A stretch of DNA of 64,000 nucleotides from Crossiella sp. CA-258035. GTDB taxonomy: Bacteria > Actinomycetota > Actinomycetes > Mycobacteriales > Pseudonocardiaceae. The translations under genes were made by a program, and so were the position numbers. Under the pieces are notes generated by a model. It was given only the letters and a program-made list of their open reading frames with translations, was not told the origin of the DNA and made no database searches. The stretch is taken from NCBI RefSeq assembly GCF_030064675.1, contig NZ_CP116413.1:6418001-6482000 (forward strand). The letters run 5' to 3'. Within the stretch, counting starts at the first letter, position 1. Every line of letters starts with the position of its first letter. Positions 51,323 through 59,473 of the stretch are shown in pieces.

Positions 51323-51724
51323 GTGAGTGTTGATCTGGTGGGCCGGGGCCAGGAGTTCGTGGAGTTCTGGACGGAGCGGCGGCTTGCCTCGCTCACGTCG
51401 GTGCGGCCGGATGGGCGGCCGCACGTGGTGCCGGTCGGGGTGACCGTGGACTTCGAGCGTGGGCTTGCCCGGGTGATCACCCGTCGGCACTCGGTGAAGG
51501 CGCGGCTGGTCGCCGGCGCTGGGGTGGCGGGGCTGGCGGTGGCGGTGTGCCAGTTCGAGGGGGCGCACTGGTCGACGCTGGAGGGGCGGGCCGTGCTGCG
51601 GGATGACGCCGAGTCGGTGGCGGAGGCGGTGGCGCGGTATGCGCGGCGGTATCGGCAGCCCAAGGAGAGTCCGGAGCGGGTGGTGTTGGAGATCGTGGTG
51701 GAGCGGGTGCTCGGGAATCGCTAG
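51323..51724 (+). CDS. PPOX class F420/FMN-dependent oxidoreductase-like protein
   Basis: A 133-residue split-barrel protein of the pyridoxamine phosphate oxidase class: RRLASLTSVRPDGRPHVVPV is the family core, followed by VITRRHSVKARLVAGAG and a strand-rich C-terminus (RVVLEIVVERVLGNR). Actinobacterial members use F420 or FMN; the cofactor cannot be decided here. GTG 51323 is preceded by a G-rich region that may serve as ribosome site. Flanked by two gene-free tracts. Confidence 0.8.
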   Translation: MSVDLVGRGQEFVEFWTERRLASLTSVRPDGRPHVVPVGVTVDFERGLARVITRRHSVKARLVAGAGVAGLAVAVCQFEGAHWSTLEGRAVLRDDAESVAEAVARYARRYRQPKESPERVVLEIVVERVLGNR

Positions 51725-52106
51725 GCCAGGGGCTTGGCGGCGGGTTTCGCTGGGGAGCGCGGGTTTCGCTGGGGTTCGCTGGGAGTCGCGAGGGGCTTCG
51801 CGGGGGCGCGGGCTTCGCTGGTGAGGCGTGAGAGCGCGTCGCTGGGGCCGCCGGGGGTTTTAGCGGCGTGCGGGGCATTGCCGGGATGCGCCGGGTGGGT
51901 TGCCGGGGTGGCTGGAGGTGCTGCTCGGGCGCGTGAGGTTTGTCCGGGACGCGGGGGGTGCCGGGCATGGGGGCTGCCGGGCGCGGGGCTTCGGCGGGGC
52001 GCGCCGGGTTCGGCTGGGACGCGCGGGGGTTTGGCTGGACGGCGCCGGGTTTGGCTGGACGGCGCGGGGGTTTGCTGGGCGGGCGGGGGTTGGCTCGGCG
52101 GCGGGG
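51725..52106. other. Gene-free, strongly G-biased tract with tandem repeats
   Basis: 382 bp, very G-rich on the plus strand with recurrent gggtttcgctgggg-type units at 51735-51830 and a 20-bp tandem pair at 52028-52067. Open frames are Gly/Trp/Arg artefacts. It separates the PPOX gene from the convergent GNAT gene. Confidence 0.6.
52028..52067. repeat. Two 20-bp tandem repeat units
   Basis: gggtttggctggacggcgc occurs at 52028-52046 and 52048-52066, period 20; a degenerate third unit follows. Confidence 0.7.
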
Positions 52107-52592
52107 TTAGGTGGGGGTTTGGGTGTGGGGTTTTTCCAGGATTGTTAGCAGGATGCCTGCGGGGTCTGGGCGTTCGGCTACTCGGGTGTAGCCGTGGCGT
52201 TCGTACAGGGAGATGGTGGCGGTGCTGGCGGTGCCGGTGGCTAGCCAGAGGGTGCGGACTGTGGGTGGGGTGGTTTGTTCCAGGGTGGTGAGGAGGCGGG
52301 TGCCTGTGCCTTCGCCTTGGCGGTCGGGGGCTACGGCCAGGCGGGCGATCTCCATTCGGTCGCCGGTGATCAGGCCGCGGATGGCGCCGATGAGGCGGGG
52401 GCCGGACCAGGCGCCCAGGGTGGGGGTGTGCGAGTCGGTGATGAGGGCTTGCAGGTGGGGCAGGGTGTCGGTCAGTGGGGGGATGAAGGGTTCTCGGTAG
52501 CGCTGGGCCTCGGGGACGAACGCCGCGTATTGCAGGGTGAGGAGTTCGCCTGCGTGGTTGGGGTGCAGGGGGGCGATGTGGATCTCGGTCAT
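52107..52592 (-). CDS. GNAT family N-acetyltransferase (SOS-linked operon)
   Basis: A 161-residue GNAT: HPNHAGELLTLQYAAFVPEA at the N-terminus, MEIARLAVAPDRQGEGTGTR as the acetyl-CoA loop, and ATISLYERHGYTRVAERPD near the C-terminus. ATG 52592 overlaps the TGA of the DUF4262 gene (ATGA), so it is the second gene of a two-gene unit behind a LexA box. It may modify a small molecule, but the substrate is unknown. Induction by DNA damage is therefore likely, which is unusual for a GNAT. Confidence 0.82.
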   Translation of the reverse strand: MTEIHIAPLHPNHAGELLTLQYAAFVPEAQRYREPFIPPLTDTLPHLQALITDSHTPTLGAWSGPRLIGAIRGLITGDRMEIARLAVAPDRQGEGTGTRLLTTLEQTTPPTVRTLWLATGTASTATISLYERHGYTRVAERPDPAGILLTILEKPHTQTPT

Positions 52593-53116
52593 GGGCCGTT
52601 CACGCCGGGGAGCCAGCTTTCGGGGGCGCCGCTGGCGGTGAGGACGGGCTGGGCTCGGCGGAAGCGGTAGCAGCCGGTCTGCCAGGGCCAGGCATGGTCG
52701 TGTTTGGGCCACAGCAGTTGCAAGGCGGGGAAGTCGGCGTCGGGGTAGAGGGCTCCGGCGGAGGTCAGCCAGTCCGGGTAGTGCTGCTGGGCGACCTGTT
52801 CGAAGGTGACCTGGTAGCCGTCGATGAAGCCGTCGTAGCGGTAGCCGGGGGCGAAGCGCTCCCCCGCCGCGGTGCGTTCGGCGTACTGGCGGACCAGGTC
52901 ACGGCCGTGGTGGTCTGGCGCGCCGATGACGATGACCTCGGGGGTGTGGCGCAGGGCCCACAGGCCGAGGGTGTAGTGGCAGCCGGGGACGCGCAGGCCG
53001 GTCAGCTGGTCGTGGTCGGCGGCTACCGCGATCGTGGCGTAGTCGTGCTCGGCGACGTGTTTCAGCAGGTCGCGGCGGATGTCTTCCGCGGTGGCGCCGT
53101 TGCACATGTCGCACAT
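52589..53116 (-). CDS. DUF4262 protein under a LexA box
   Basis: A 175-residue DUF4262 protein: CDMCNGATAEDIRRDLLKHV at the N-terminus, CHYTLGLWALRHTPEVIVIG (the family core) and HDHAWPWQTGCYRFRRAQPV at the C-terminus. The N-terminal CxxC (CDMC) could bind a metal and is absent from its neighbour. ATG 53116 has GAGGAC upstream; the frame extends further but would swallow the SOS box. A LexA box is 24 bases upstream. The molecular function of DUF4262 is not known. Confidence 0.82.
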   Translation of the reverse strand: MCDMCNGATAEDIRRDLLKHVAEHDYATIAVAADHDQLTGLRVPGCHYTLGLWALRHTPEVIVIGAPDHHGRDLVRQYAERTAAGERFAPGYRYDGFIDGYQVTFEQVAQQHYPDWLTSAGALYPDADFPALQLLWPKHDHAWPWQTGCYRFRRAQPVLTASGAPESWLPGVNGP

Positions 53117-53140
53117 GGTGCTGTCCTCCCTCTCGCTCGT

Positions 53141-53156
53141 TCGAACACATGTTCGC
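53141..53156 (-). promoter_or_regulatory. LexA (SOS) box upstream of DUF4262-GNAT
   Basis: tcgaacacatgttcgc matches the TCGAAC-n4-GTTCGA consensus at 15 of its defined and flanking positions except the last base. It lies in the 55-bp gap between two DUF4262 genes, 24 bases before the ATG at 53116. Confidence 0.85.
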
Positions 53157-53171
53157 ACGAGGGGGCGACAG

Positions 53172-53678
53172 TCAGGGGCCGTCCGCGCCGGAGGTCCAAC
53201 TTTCGGGGTAACCCGAGTCGGTGAGCACCGGCTGCCACTCGAAGAAGCCGCCCGGGGCGTCCTCCTGCCAGGGCCAGTGGCCCTCGGGGGTGGTGACGAT
53301 GATCTGCATCGCCGGGAAGTTGCCCTGGGGGTGGAAGAGGAAGACGAAGCCGAAGAACTCCGGGTAGTAGCCCAGGTGCACCTTCTCGAAGGTGACCAGG
53401 CAGCCGGGGAGGAAGTCGTTGTAGACCTTGCCCAGCGGGAAGCGCTCGCCGCGGGAGATGCGGTCGACGTAGACGCCGATGACGTGGGTGGCCGCTTCCT
53501 CGGGCAGGCCGATGACCACGGCCTCGGGGGCGCCGAAGCGGCGCCAGGTGCCGACGGAGAGGGCGAAGTTGGCCGCGCCGTCTTCCTCGGGGATGTGGAC
53601 CACGGCGGCGCCGTGTTGTTCGGCGCTGGCGAGGAGTTCGCGGCGGAGCTGGTCGTCGGCGGTTTCCAGGGGCGGCAT
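53172..53678 (-). CDS. DUF4262 protein, second copy
   Basis: A 168-residue DUF4262 protein, paralogous to the next downstream gene: FALSVGTWRRFGAPEAVVIG (family core), FPLGKVYNDFLPGCLVTFEK and EGHWPWQEDAPGGFFEWQPV, ending GYPESWTSGADGP, close to the neighbour's APESWLPGVNGP. It lacks the N-terminal CxxC and has no LexA box of its own; the box is downstream of it. The duplicate probably arose locally. Function unknown. Confidence 0.78.
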   Translation of the reverse strand: MPPLETADDQLRRELLASAEQHGAAVVHIPEEDGAANFALSVGTWRRFGAPEAVVIGLPEEAATHVIGVYVDRISRGERFPLGKVYNDFLPGCLVTFEKVHLGYYPEFFGFVFLFHPQGNFPAMQIIVTTPEGHWPWQEDAPGGFFEWQPVLTDSGYPESWTSGADGP

Positions 53679-53788
53679 GGCGGTAATTGTGCCTGCGGGG
53701 TGGGGGTGCGGGTGGGGTGGGTTGTTGGGCCGTTTGGCCTAATTTGCGGTTGTTTCGGGTTGGGGTGTCGCTGGGGAGACGCTGGTTA

Positions 53789-53926
53789 GCGGTGGATTGT
53801 GTGATTTGGTTTGGGGCCCCTAGGCCATCCCGGATTGGGCTGACGGGGCAGGCGGTGAGGCCCGCCCAATCGCTGGGCTAGCTTATGGGATGGCCTCCCC
53901 CCAAACAAAATCACACAATCCACCGC
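53789..53926. mobile_element. MITE-like long inverted repeat, 138 bp
   Basis: The left arm 53789-53831 begins gcggtggattgtgtgattt and the right arm 53887-53926 is its reverse complement: 19 identical bases, one mismatch, 8 identical, a short bulge, then aggccatccc identical. An inner pair, gattgggc (53833-53840) and gcccaatc (53864-53871), extends the fold. No target duplication or coding capacity is evident, so a non-mobile regulatory hairpin is the alternative. Confidence 0.55.
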
Positions 53927-54023
53927 AACTTTTGCGGGGAGCTGCTGGTCGCGGCCACCGTTGGGGTGGGTTTGGTGGGCGCGGATTGGGTTGGGCGAGG
54001 GTTTTGGGTATGGGCGTAAATGG

Positions 54024-54065
54024 TTCGCCGCTCCCGCCTCGCTTGCGCGAGACGGGAGCGGCGAA
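54024..54065 (-). terminator. Strong hairpin downstream of yebC
   Basis: ttcgccgctcccg (54024-54036) pairs with cgggagcggcgaa (54053-54065); an inner ctcgc/gcgag stem leaves a small loop. It follows the yebC stop by about 30 bases on the minus strand. There is no clear T-run. Confidence 0.75.
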
Positions 54066-54096
54066 TTGGTTTGCTTTGTTCTTGTTGCGATATTGG

Positions 54097-54849
54097 TTAG
54101 GCGTCTACCTCGGCCATTACCTCGTCGCTGACGTCGAAGTTGGCGTAGACGTTCTGGACGTCGTCGCAGTCTTCCAGGGCGTCGATGAGGCGGAAGACCT
54201 TGCGGGCGCCTTCGGCGTCCAGGGGGACGGTGGTGGCGGGGAGGAAGTTGGCGTCGGCGGAGTCGTAGTCGATGCCGGCGGCCTGGAGGGCGGTGCGGAC
54301 GGCGACCATGTCGCTGGCCTCGGAGACGATCTCGAAGCTGTCGCCCAGGTCGTTGACCTCTTCGGCGCCGGCGTCCAGGACGGCCAGCAGGACGTCGTCC
54401 TCGGTCATGTCGTTCTTCGGGACGATGATGACGCCCTTGCGGGTGAACAGGTAGGACACCGAGCCGGGGTCGGCCATGTTGCCGCCGTTGCGGGTCATGG
54501 CGACGCGGACCTCGCTGGCGGCGCGGTTGCGGTTGTCGGTGAGGCACTCGACCAGGACCGCCACGCCGCTGGGGCCGTAGCCCTCGTACATGATGGTCTG
54601 CCAGTCGGCGCCGCCGGCCTCCTCGCCGCCGCCGCGCTTGCGGGCGCGCTCGATGTTGTCCGAGGGGACCGAGCTCTTCTTCGCCTTCTGGATGGCGTCG
54701 AACAGGGTCGGGTTGCCCTCGGGGTCACCCCCTCCGGTTCGCGCGGCGACCTCGATGTTCTTGATCAGCTTCGCGAACAGCTTGCCGCGCTTGGCGTCGA
54801 GGGCGGCCTTCTTGTGCTTGGTGGTGGCCCACTTGGAGTGGCCGCTCAT
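54097..54849 (-). CDS. yebC: YebC/PmpR/TACO1 family regulatory protein
   Basis: A 250-residue YebC-family protein with the start [20 protein letters not shown], the [20 protein letters not shown] block and the central [20 protein letters not shown]. Members act as DNA-binding regulators or, as shown for several YebC/TACO1 proteins, as translation factors that relieve stalling. ATG 54849. It is usually next to ruvC in actinobacteria; here a 7.7-kb accessory block separates them. pdxT is 47 bp upstream. Confidence 0.93.
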   Translation of the reverse strand: MSGHSKWATTKHKKAALDAKRGKLFAKLIKNIEVAARTGGGDPEGNPTLFDAIQKAKKSSVPSDNIERARKRGGGEEAGGADWQTIMYEGYGPSGVAVLVECLTDNRNRAASEVRVAMTRNGGNMADPGSVSYLFTRKGVIIVPKNDMTEDDVLLAVLDAGAEEVNDLGDSFEIVSEASDMVAVRTALQAAGIDYDSADANFLPATTVPLDAEGARKVFRLIDALEDCDDVQNVYANFDVSDEVMAEVDA

Positions 54850-54896
54850 CTCTCCTCCGTCGCTCTCTGCACCGGGACGCGTTCCCCCACAGCTTC

Positions 54897-55517
54897 TCAG
54901 GCCGCGCGCACGGTGTCCGCGAACAGGCGGTGCACCCGCCCGTCGCCGGTCAGTTCCGGGTGGAACGCGGTTGCCAGCACGCGTCCCTGTCGAACGGCGA
55001 CGATCCTACCGGCGGCCGCCCCCGACTCCGGGACATCCGGCACGGTGGCGAGCACCTCCACCTCGTCGCCGACGGACTCCACCCACGGGGCCCGGATGAA
55101 CACCGCGCGCACCGGGTCGCCCTCGACGCCCTTGACCGCGAGGTCGGCCTCGAAGGAGTCGACCTGGCGGCCGAAGGCGTTGCGCCGGACCACCATGTCC
55201 ACGGCGCCGAGCTGGTGCTGGTCCGCGCGACCGTCGAGCACCGTGCTGGCGAGCATGATCATGCCAGCACAGGAGCCGAAGGCGGGCAGGCCCTCCTTCA
55301 ACCGCAGGCGCAGCGGTTCCAGCAGCTCGAAGTTGGTGAGCAGGCGGCTCATCGTGGTGGACTCGCCACCGGGGATGACCAGCCCGTGCACCTGCGCCAG
55401 CTCCTCCGCCCGGCGGACCGGGCGGGCGAGCACATCGCATTCGGCCAGGGCCACCAGGTGCTCTCGCACGTCACCCTGCAGGGCGAGCACTCCGACCACG
55501 GGCTGGGCTGCCGACAC
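54897..55517 (-). CDS. pdxT: Pyridoxal 5'-phosphate synthase glutaminase subunit PdxT
   Basis: A 206-residue class I glutamine amidotransferase that feeds ammonia to PdxS for PLP synthesis. The nucleophile Cys is in [12 protein letters not shown], the His/Glu pair in [15 protein letters not shown], and [11 protein letters not shown] is the family signature. The GTG at 55517 begins [20 protein letters not shown]. Its partner gene pdxS is 6.8 kb away at 62295-63194, not adjacent as in many genomes. Confidence 0.95.
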   Translation of the reverse strand: MSAAQPVVGVLALQGDVREHLVALAECDVLARPVRRAEELAQVHGLVIPGGESTTMSRLLTNFELLEPLRLRLKEGLPAFGSCAGMIMLASTVLDGRADQHQLGAVDMVVRRNAFGRQVDSFEADLAVKGVEGDPVRAVFIRAPWVESVGDEVEVLATVPDVPESGAAAGRIVAVRQGRVLATAFHPELTGDGRVHRLFADTVRAA

Positions 55518-55562
55518 TGCGCACTCCGAACTGCTGGAACCGTCGTTGCTGGGTCTACCAGC

Positions 55563-57014
55563 TTATTCGCCCGCGATCGGCTCCCGAACCGGGGTGCTCT
55601 GCTTGGCCGGACCGGCCAGCGCGCGGTTGCGCCTGCTGACCAGCTTCCAGCCCACGAACAGCACCACCGCGATGACCGGCATCGAGTAGAACGCGATCCG
55701 TTCCGGGCCCTCGGTGAAGGCCATCAGCACCAGCACCATGGCCAGGAAGGCGATGCTCAGCCAGCCGGTGTAGGGCGCGCCGGGCATCCGGAACGTGCTG
55801 CGCGGCAGCTCGCCCTTGTCGGCCTTGCGGCGCAGCTTGATCTGGCAGTACAGCAGGGTGATCCAGGTGGTGATCACGCCCAGGCTGGCCACCGCGATGG
55901 CGATGTCGAAGGCCTCCTTGGGCACCAGGTAGTTCAGCACCACGCCGAAGAGGTAGACCACGCCGGTGAACAGGATGCCGCCGTAGGGCACGTGCCGGGC
56001 GGACATCTTGCCGGTGAAGGCCGGGGCCTCGCCCTTCTGCGCCAGCGAGCGCAGGATGCGGCCGGTGGAGTAGAGGCCGGAGTTGCAGGAGGACAGCGCG
56101 GCGGTGAGCACGACCGCGTTCATCACATCGCCCGCGGCCGGGATGCCCAGGCGGGAGAAGACGGTGACGAACGGGCTCTCCGCGCCGGAGTACAGCGTCC
56201 AGGGCAGCACCATGGCCAGCAGCAGCACCGAGCCGACGTAGAAGATGCCGATCCGCCAGACCACGCCGTTGATGGCCTTGGGCAGGACCTTCTTCGGGTC
56301 CTTGGTCTCACCGGCGGCGATGCCGACCATCTCGATCGCGGAGTAGGCGAAGATCACCGCTTGCAGGCTCATCAGCACCACGCCGACGCCGTTGGGCAGG
56401 AAGCCCTGGTTCGCGGTCAGGTTGGACACGCTGGCGGTCACCCCGCCGACATCGGCGGAGGTCAGCACCAGCGCGAGGCCGGTGAACAGGAAGACGATGA
56501 TCGCCAGCACCTTGATGACGGAGAACCAGAACTCCAGCTCGCCGAACAGCTTCACCGACAGCAGGTTCACCGCCAGCAGCACCACCAGCGCGACCAGCGC
56601 GGTGATCCACTGCGGCACGTCCGGCAGCCAGCGGTGCACGTAGATCGCCGCGGCGGTGATCTCGGCGATGCCGGTCATGGCCCAGTTGACCCAGTACATC
56701 CAGCCGCTGGTGAACCCGGCCCACGGGCCGACGAACTCGCGGGCGTACTCCACGAAGCTGCCCGCGGCGGGCCGGTGCATGACCAGCTCCCCCAGCGCGC
56801 GCATCACGAAGAACGCGGCGATGCCGCAGGCGGCGTAGGCCAGCACCAGGCCGGGCCCGGAGGAGGCCAGCCTGCCGCCGGCGCCCAGGAACAGGCCGAC
56901 GCCGATGGCGCCGCCGATGGCGATCATCTGGACCTGGCGGTTGGACAGCGACTTGACGTACCCGTCCTCGTCTGGCTGACCAAGCTTGGTGTCGAGCTCC
57001 GGCGCGGAAGCCAC
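55563..57014 (-). CDS. Amino acid permease (AAT/APC family)
   Basis: A 483-residue permease with twelve membrane segments. The APC signature GGAIGVGLFLGAGGRLASSG is in TM1 and VMRALGELVMHRPAAGSFVE in TM3. It resembles AnsP, GabP and CycA-type symporters for asparagine, GABA or D-serine/alanine; the substrate is not decidable by eye. GTG 57014 has AGAGGGG upstream. It lies between pdxT and a trans-sulfuration gene, with separate transcription from pdxT likely. Confidence 0.9.
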   Translation of the reverse strand: MASAPELDTKLGQPDEDGYVKSLSNRQVQMIAIGGAIGVGLFLGAGGRLASSGPGLVLAYAACGIAAFFVMRALGELVMHRPAAGSFVEYAREFVGPWAGFTSGWMYWVNWAMTGIAEITAAAIYVHRWLPDVPQWITALVALVVLLAVNLLSVKLFGELEFWFSVIKVLAIIVFLFTGLALVLTSADVGGVTASVSNLTANQGFLPNGVGVVLMSLQAVIFAYSAIEMVGIAAGETKDPKKVLPKAINGVVWRIGIFYVGSVLLLAMVLPWTLYSGAESPFVTVFSRLGIPAAGDVMNAVVLTAALSSCNSGLYSTGRILRSLAQKGEAPAFTGKMSARHVPYGGILFTGVVYLFGVVLNYLVPKEAFDIAIAVASLGVITTWITLLYCQIKLRRKADKGELPRSTFRMPGAPYTGWLSIAFLAMVLVLMAFTEGPERIAFYSMPVIAVVLFVGWKLVSRRNRALAGPAKQSTPVREPIAGE

Positions 57015-57083
57015 GCGGCGCCCCTCTCTGTCCTCGATTACATAGATATCCGGCGCCCACGTGGTGGAATCACGTAACGGGGG

Positions 57084-57106
57084 CCCCGGTGCCCTCTGAA
57101 CCGGGG
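57084..57106 (-). terminator. Hairpin downstream of the trans-sulfuration gene
   Basis: ccccggt (57084-57090) pairs with accgggg (57100-57106), 40 bases after the stop at 57147 on the minus strand. No T-run. Confidence 0.4.
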
Positions 57107-57146
57107 ACGATATCTCTACTCACCGTGCACATTGGAAGGGGGATCG

Positions 57147-58340
57147 CTACGACGTAATGGGGATCACGTTCATTCTTATGGGAACCTCAAGTGACTCCAC
57201 GAGATCGCCCCAGAGATCCTCCACGTCTTCCAGGCCGATCGAGAGCCGGAGCAGGCGGGGGCTGATGCCGCAGGCCAGGCGGTCCTCGTCGGCCACAAGG
57301 CGGTGGGTGAGCGCGGCCGGTCGCTCGATCAGGGAATCGACCGAACCGAGGCTCACCGCATGGGTGAAGAGGCGGAGCCGGGAGAGCAGGACATCCGATT
57401 CTTCGAATGTCTCGATTGCCAGAATCGCGCCGGGTCCGCGCAGCTGCCGTCCGAGCACCCCGTGCGGATCGGAACCGGCCAGTCCCGGATAGTGGACCTT
57501 GGCCACCGCGGGATGCTCGGTCAACCGCGCGGCCAGCTCCGCGGCGGTGCGCTGGGCGGCCTCCACCCGCAGCGGCAGGGTGGCCAGGCCGCGGTGCAGC
57601 AGGTAGGCCGACATGGGGTGCAGCAGCGCGCCGGTGGCCACCCGCAGGCTGCGGATCGCGGCGGCCTGTTCGGCGGGGGCGGCCACGATGCCGCCCATGG
57701 CGTCGCCGTGGCCGCCGAGGTACTTGGTGGCCGAGTGCAGCACGTAGGTGGCGCCGTGCGCGGCCGGGTTCTGCAGCACCGGGGTGGCGAAGGTGTTGTC
57801 CACCAGCACCGGCACCCCGTCGGCGGCGGCGACCAGCGCGTCGAGGTCGACCAGGTCCAGGGTGGGGTTGGCCGGGGTCTCGGCGATCACCAGTCCGGTG
57901 TCCGGCCGCAGCGCCGCGGCGACTCCGGCGGCGTCGGTGTAGGTGACCTCGACGCCGAGGATGCCGCTGCTCAGGAGGTGGTCGGAGCCGCCGTAGAGGG
58001 GGCGCAGCGCGACCACGTGGCGGCGGCCGGTGACCAGGCAGGCGGCCTGCACGGTGGCCACCAGCGCGGCCATGCCGCTGCCGAAGGCGACCGCGTCGGG
58101 CAGGCCCTCCAGCTCGGCCAGCGCCCGCTCGAAGCGGGAGACCGTGGGGTTGACCAGGCGGCCGTAGACCGGGGAGGCCGCGGCCGGTGCGCCGGCGGCC
58201 AGTTCGAGGAGGGCCTGCTCGCCCAGCTCGGCGTCGGGCAGCGGGTAGGTGGTGGACAGGTCGATCGGCAGCGCGTGCACGCCGAGGGAGGACAGCTCCT
58301 GGCGGCCGGCGTGCACGGCGCGGGTGCGGATACCGCTCAT
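57147..58340 (-). CDS. PLP-dependent trans-sulfuration enzyme (cystathionine gamma-synthase/lyase or methionine gamma-lyase type)
   Basis: A 397-residue Cys/Met metabolism PLP enzyme. The cofactor lysine is in LHSATKYLGGHGDAMGG, and SPVYGRLVNPTVSRFERALA and SLGSVDSLIERPAALTH are family motifs. It could act as cystathionine gamma-lyase or methionine gamma-lyase. ATG 58340 (MSGIRTRAVHAG) is chosen since the upstream frame crosses the divergent regulator. The divergent Lrp/AsnC gene suggests amino-acid-responsive control. The PLP genes pdxT and pdxS flank this region. Confidence 0.88.
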   Translation of the reverse strand: MSGIRTRAVHAGRQELSSLGVHALPIDLSTTYPLPDAELGEQALLELAAGAPAAASPVYGRLVNPTVSRFERALAELEGLPDAVAFGSGMAALVATVQAACLVTGRRHVVALRPLYGGSDHLLSSGILGVEVTYTDAAGVAAALRPDTGLVIAETPANPTLDLVDLDALVAAADGVPVLVDNTFATPVLQNPAAHGATYVLHSATKYLGGHGDAMGGIVAAPAEQAAAIRSLRVATGALLHPMSAYLLHRGLATLPLRVEAAQRTAAELAARLTEHPAVAKVHYPGLAGSDPHGVLGRQLRGPGAILAIETFEESDVLLSRLRLFTHAVSLGSVDSLIERPAALTHRLVADEDRLACGISPRLLRLSIGLEDVEDLWGDLVESLEVPIRMNVIPITS

Positions 58341-58383
58341 GGCCGGAATCGTGGCGCGGGCGTCGGTGTTCCTGGGTAGATTG

Positions 58384-58396
58384 CGAATTCTGTTCG
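58384..58396. promoter_or_regulatory. Candidate Lrp/AsnC site
   Basis: cgaa-ttctg-ttcg, a small palindrome in the AT-richer part of the 75-bp divergent gap between the trans-sulfuration and lrp genes. Weak evidence. Confidence 0.35.
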
Positions 58397-58415
58397 GCGA
58401 AGTGGGGTGAGGTCC

Positions 58416-58889
58416 GTGCTGGATGCGGTGGACGCGGCCATCGTGCGGGAGTTGCAGAACGACGCTCGGCTGCCGAACAAGGACCTGGCCGCCAGGGTCA
58501 ACCTGGCGCCCTCGACCTGCCTGGTCCGGCACCGGGCGCTGCGCGAGCGCGGGGTGCTCACCGGGTACCGGGCCGAGGTGGACCTGGCCGCGCTGGGCAG
58601 GCCGGTGCAGGCGATGATCGCGGTGCGGGTGCGCCCGCACACCAGGGCGATCGTGCAGCCGTTCATCGACTTCGCGCTGGGCCTGCCGGAGACGGTGTCG
58701 CTGGCGCACGTGGCAGGCCCGGACGACTTCCTGGTGCACGTGGCGGTGGCCGACACCACGCACCTCCAACGGCTGGTGCTGGACTCCTTCACCACCCGCA
58801 AGGAGGTCGCGCAGCTGCAGACGCACCTGGTCTTCGAGCACGTGCGCAAGGGCGCGGTGCCGCCGGCCGGGGGCGTGCTGGACGGCTGA
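58416..58889 (+). CDS. Lrp/AsnC family transcriptional regulator
   Basis: A 157-residue Lrp-type protein: N-terminal winged helix LDAVDAAIVRELQNDARLPN with LAARVNLAPSTCLVRHRALR as the reading head, and a C-terminal RAM domain (AMIAVRVRPHTRAIVQPFID, LAHVAGPDDFLVHVAVAD). It senses an amino acid. GTG 58416 is preferred because the sequence then begins like typical Lrp proteins; GTG 58407 is also possible. Probably controls the divergent PLP enzyme gene. Confidence 0.87.
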   Translation: MLDAVDAAIVRELQNDARLPNKDLAARVNLAPSTCLVRHRALRERGVLTGYRAEVDLAALGRPVQAMIAVRVRPHTRAIVQPFIDFALGLPETVSLAHVAGPDDFLVHVAVADTTHLQRLVLDSFTTRKEVAQLQTHLVFEHVRKGAVPPAGGVLDG

Positions 58890-58959
58890 GCGGGACTGAT
58901 CCGGTGAGTTCCCGGAGTTTTGCAGGTGCGGGCGGGGCGCGCAGGATACCGTCCACGCC

Positions 58960-59424
58960 GTGTCCGCACCACAAGATCCGGCCACGCCGGACCCCGCGCA
59001 GTACTACCCGGCCGCCCCGCAGGCCTACGACTCGGGCAAGTTCCAGGCCCAGCCCGGCTATCCGGCCCAGCCTGCCTACCCGGCCGAGTACGGCTACCAG
59101 GGACAGCAGGGCTACCAGCAACAGCAGAGCTACCAGGGTTATCAGGGCTACCCCGGCTACCAGCAGCCGTACCCGGCGCAGCGCAAGACCAACGGGCTGT
59201 CCATCGCCGCGCTGGTCTGCGGGATCATCCCGTTCTTCGTGCTGCCGCTGCTCGGGATCATCTTCGGCGCGATCGCGCTGAACCAGATCAAGCGCACCGG
59301 CGACGAGGGCCGCGGCATGGCGCTGGCCGGGCTGATCGTCGGCTGCGTGTGGGTGGGGCTGTTCCTGCTGGTGTTCCTGATCCCGCTGCTGTTCCTCGGT
59401 TCGGTGCCGTTCTTCGTGCGGTGA
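58960..59424 (+). CDS. DUF4190 membrane protein with Tyr/Gln/Pro-rich N-terminus
   Basis: 154 residues: about 70 residues of Tyr/Gln/Pro/Gly-rich low complexity (GYQGQQGYQQQQSYQGYQGY) then the DUF4190 core of two membrane helices (TNGLSIAALVCGIIPFFVLP; GMALAGLIVGCVWVGLFLLV) with the conserved NQIKRTGDEG between them. The disordered cytoplasmic tail could mediate protein contacts. GTG 58960. Paralogous to the next gene's N-terminal half. Function unknown. Confidence 0.78.
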   Translation: MSAPQDPATPDPAQYYPAAPQAYDSGKFQAQPGYPAQPAYPAEYGYQGQQGYQQQQSYQGYQGYPGYQQPYPAQRKTNGLSIAALVCGIIPFFVLPLLGIIFGAIALNQIKRTGDEGRGMALAGLIVGCVWVGLFLLVFLIPLLFLGSVPFFVR

Positions 59425-59473
59425 GCCGGATCCGGTTTGCCTCAACGGCCGGAACTGGTGGACAGTTCCGGCC

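Larger units (their letters stand above)
53679..54096. other. 418-bp gap holding a long inverted repeat and a terminator
   Basis: No gene. It holds the leader of the DUF4262 gene, a 138-bp MITE-like structure (53789-53926) and the hairpin behind yebC (54024-54065). Confidence 0.6.

Noticed and set aside
51734-52291. Plus-strand open frame after the PPOX gene
   Set aside because: Gly/Trp/Arg-rich product of tandem repeats, overlapping the GNAT gene on the other strand.
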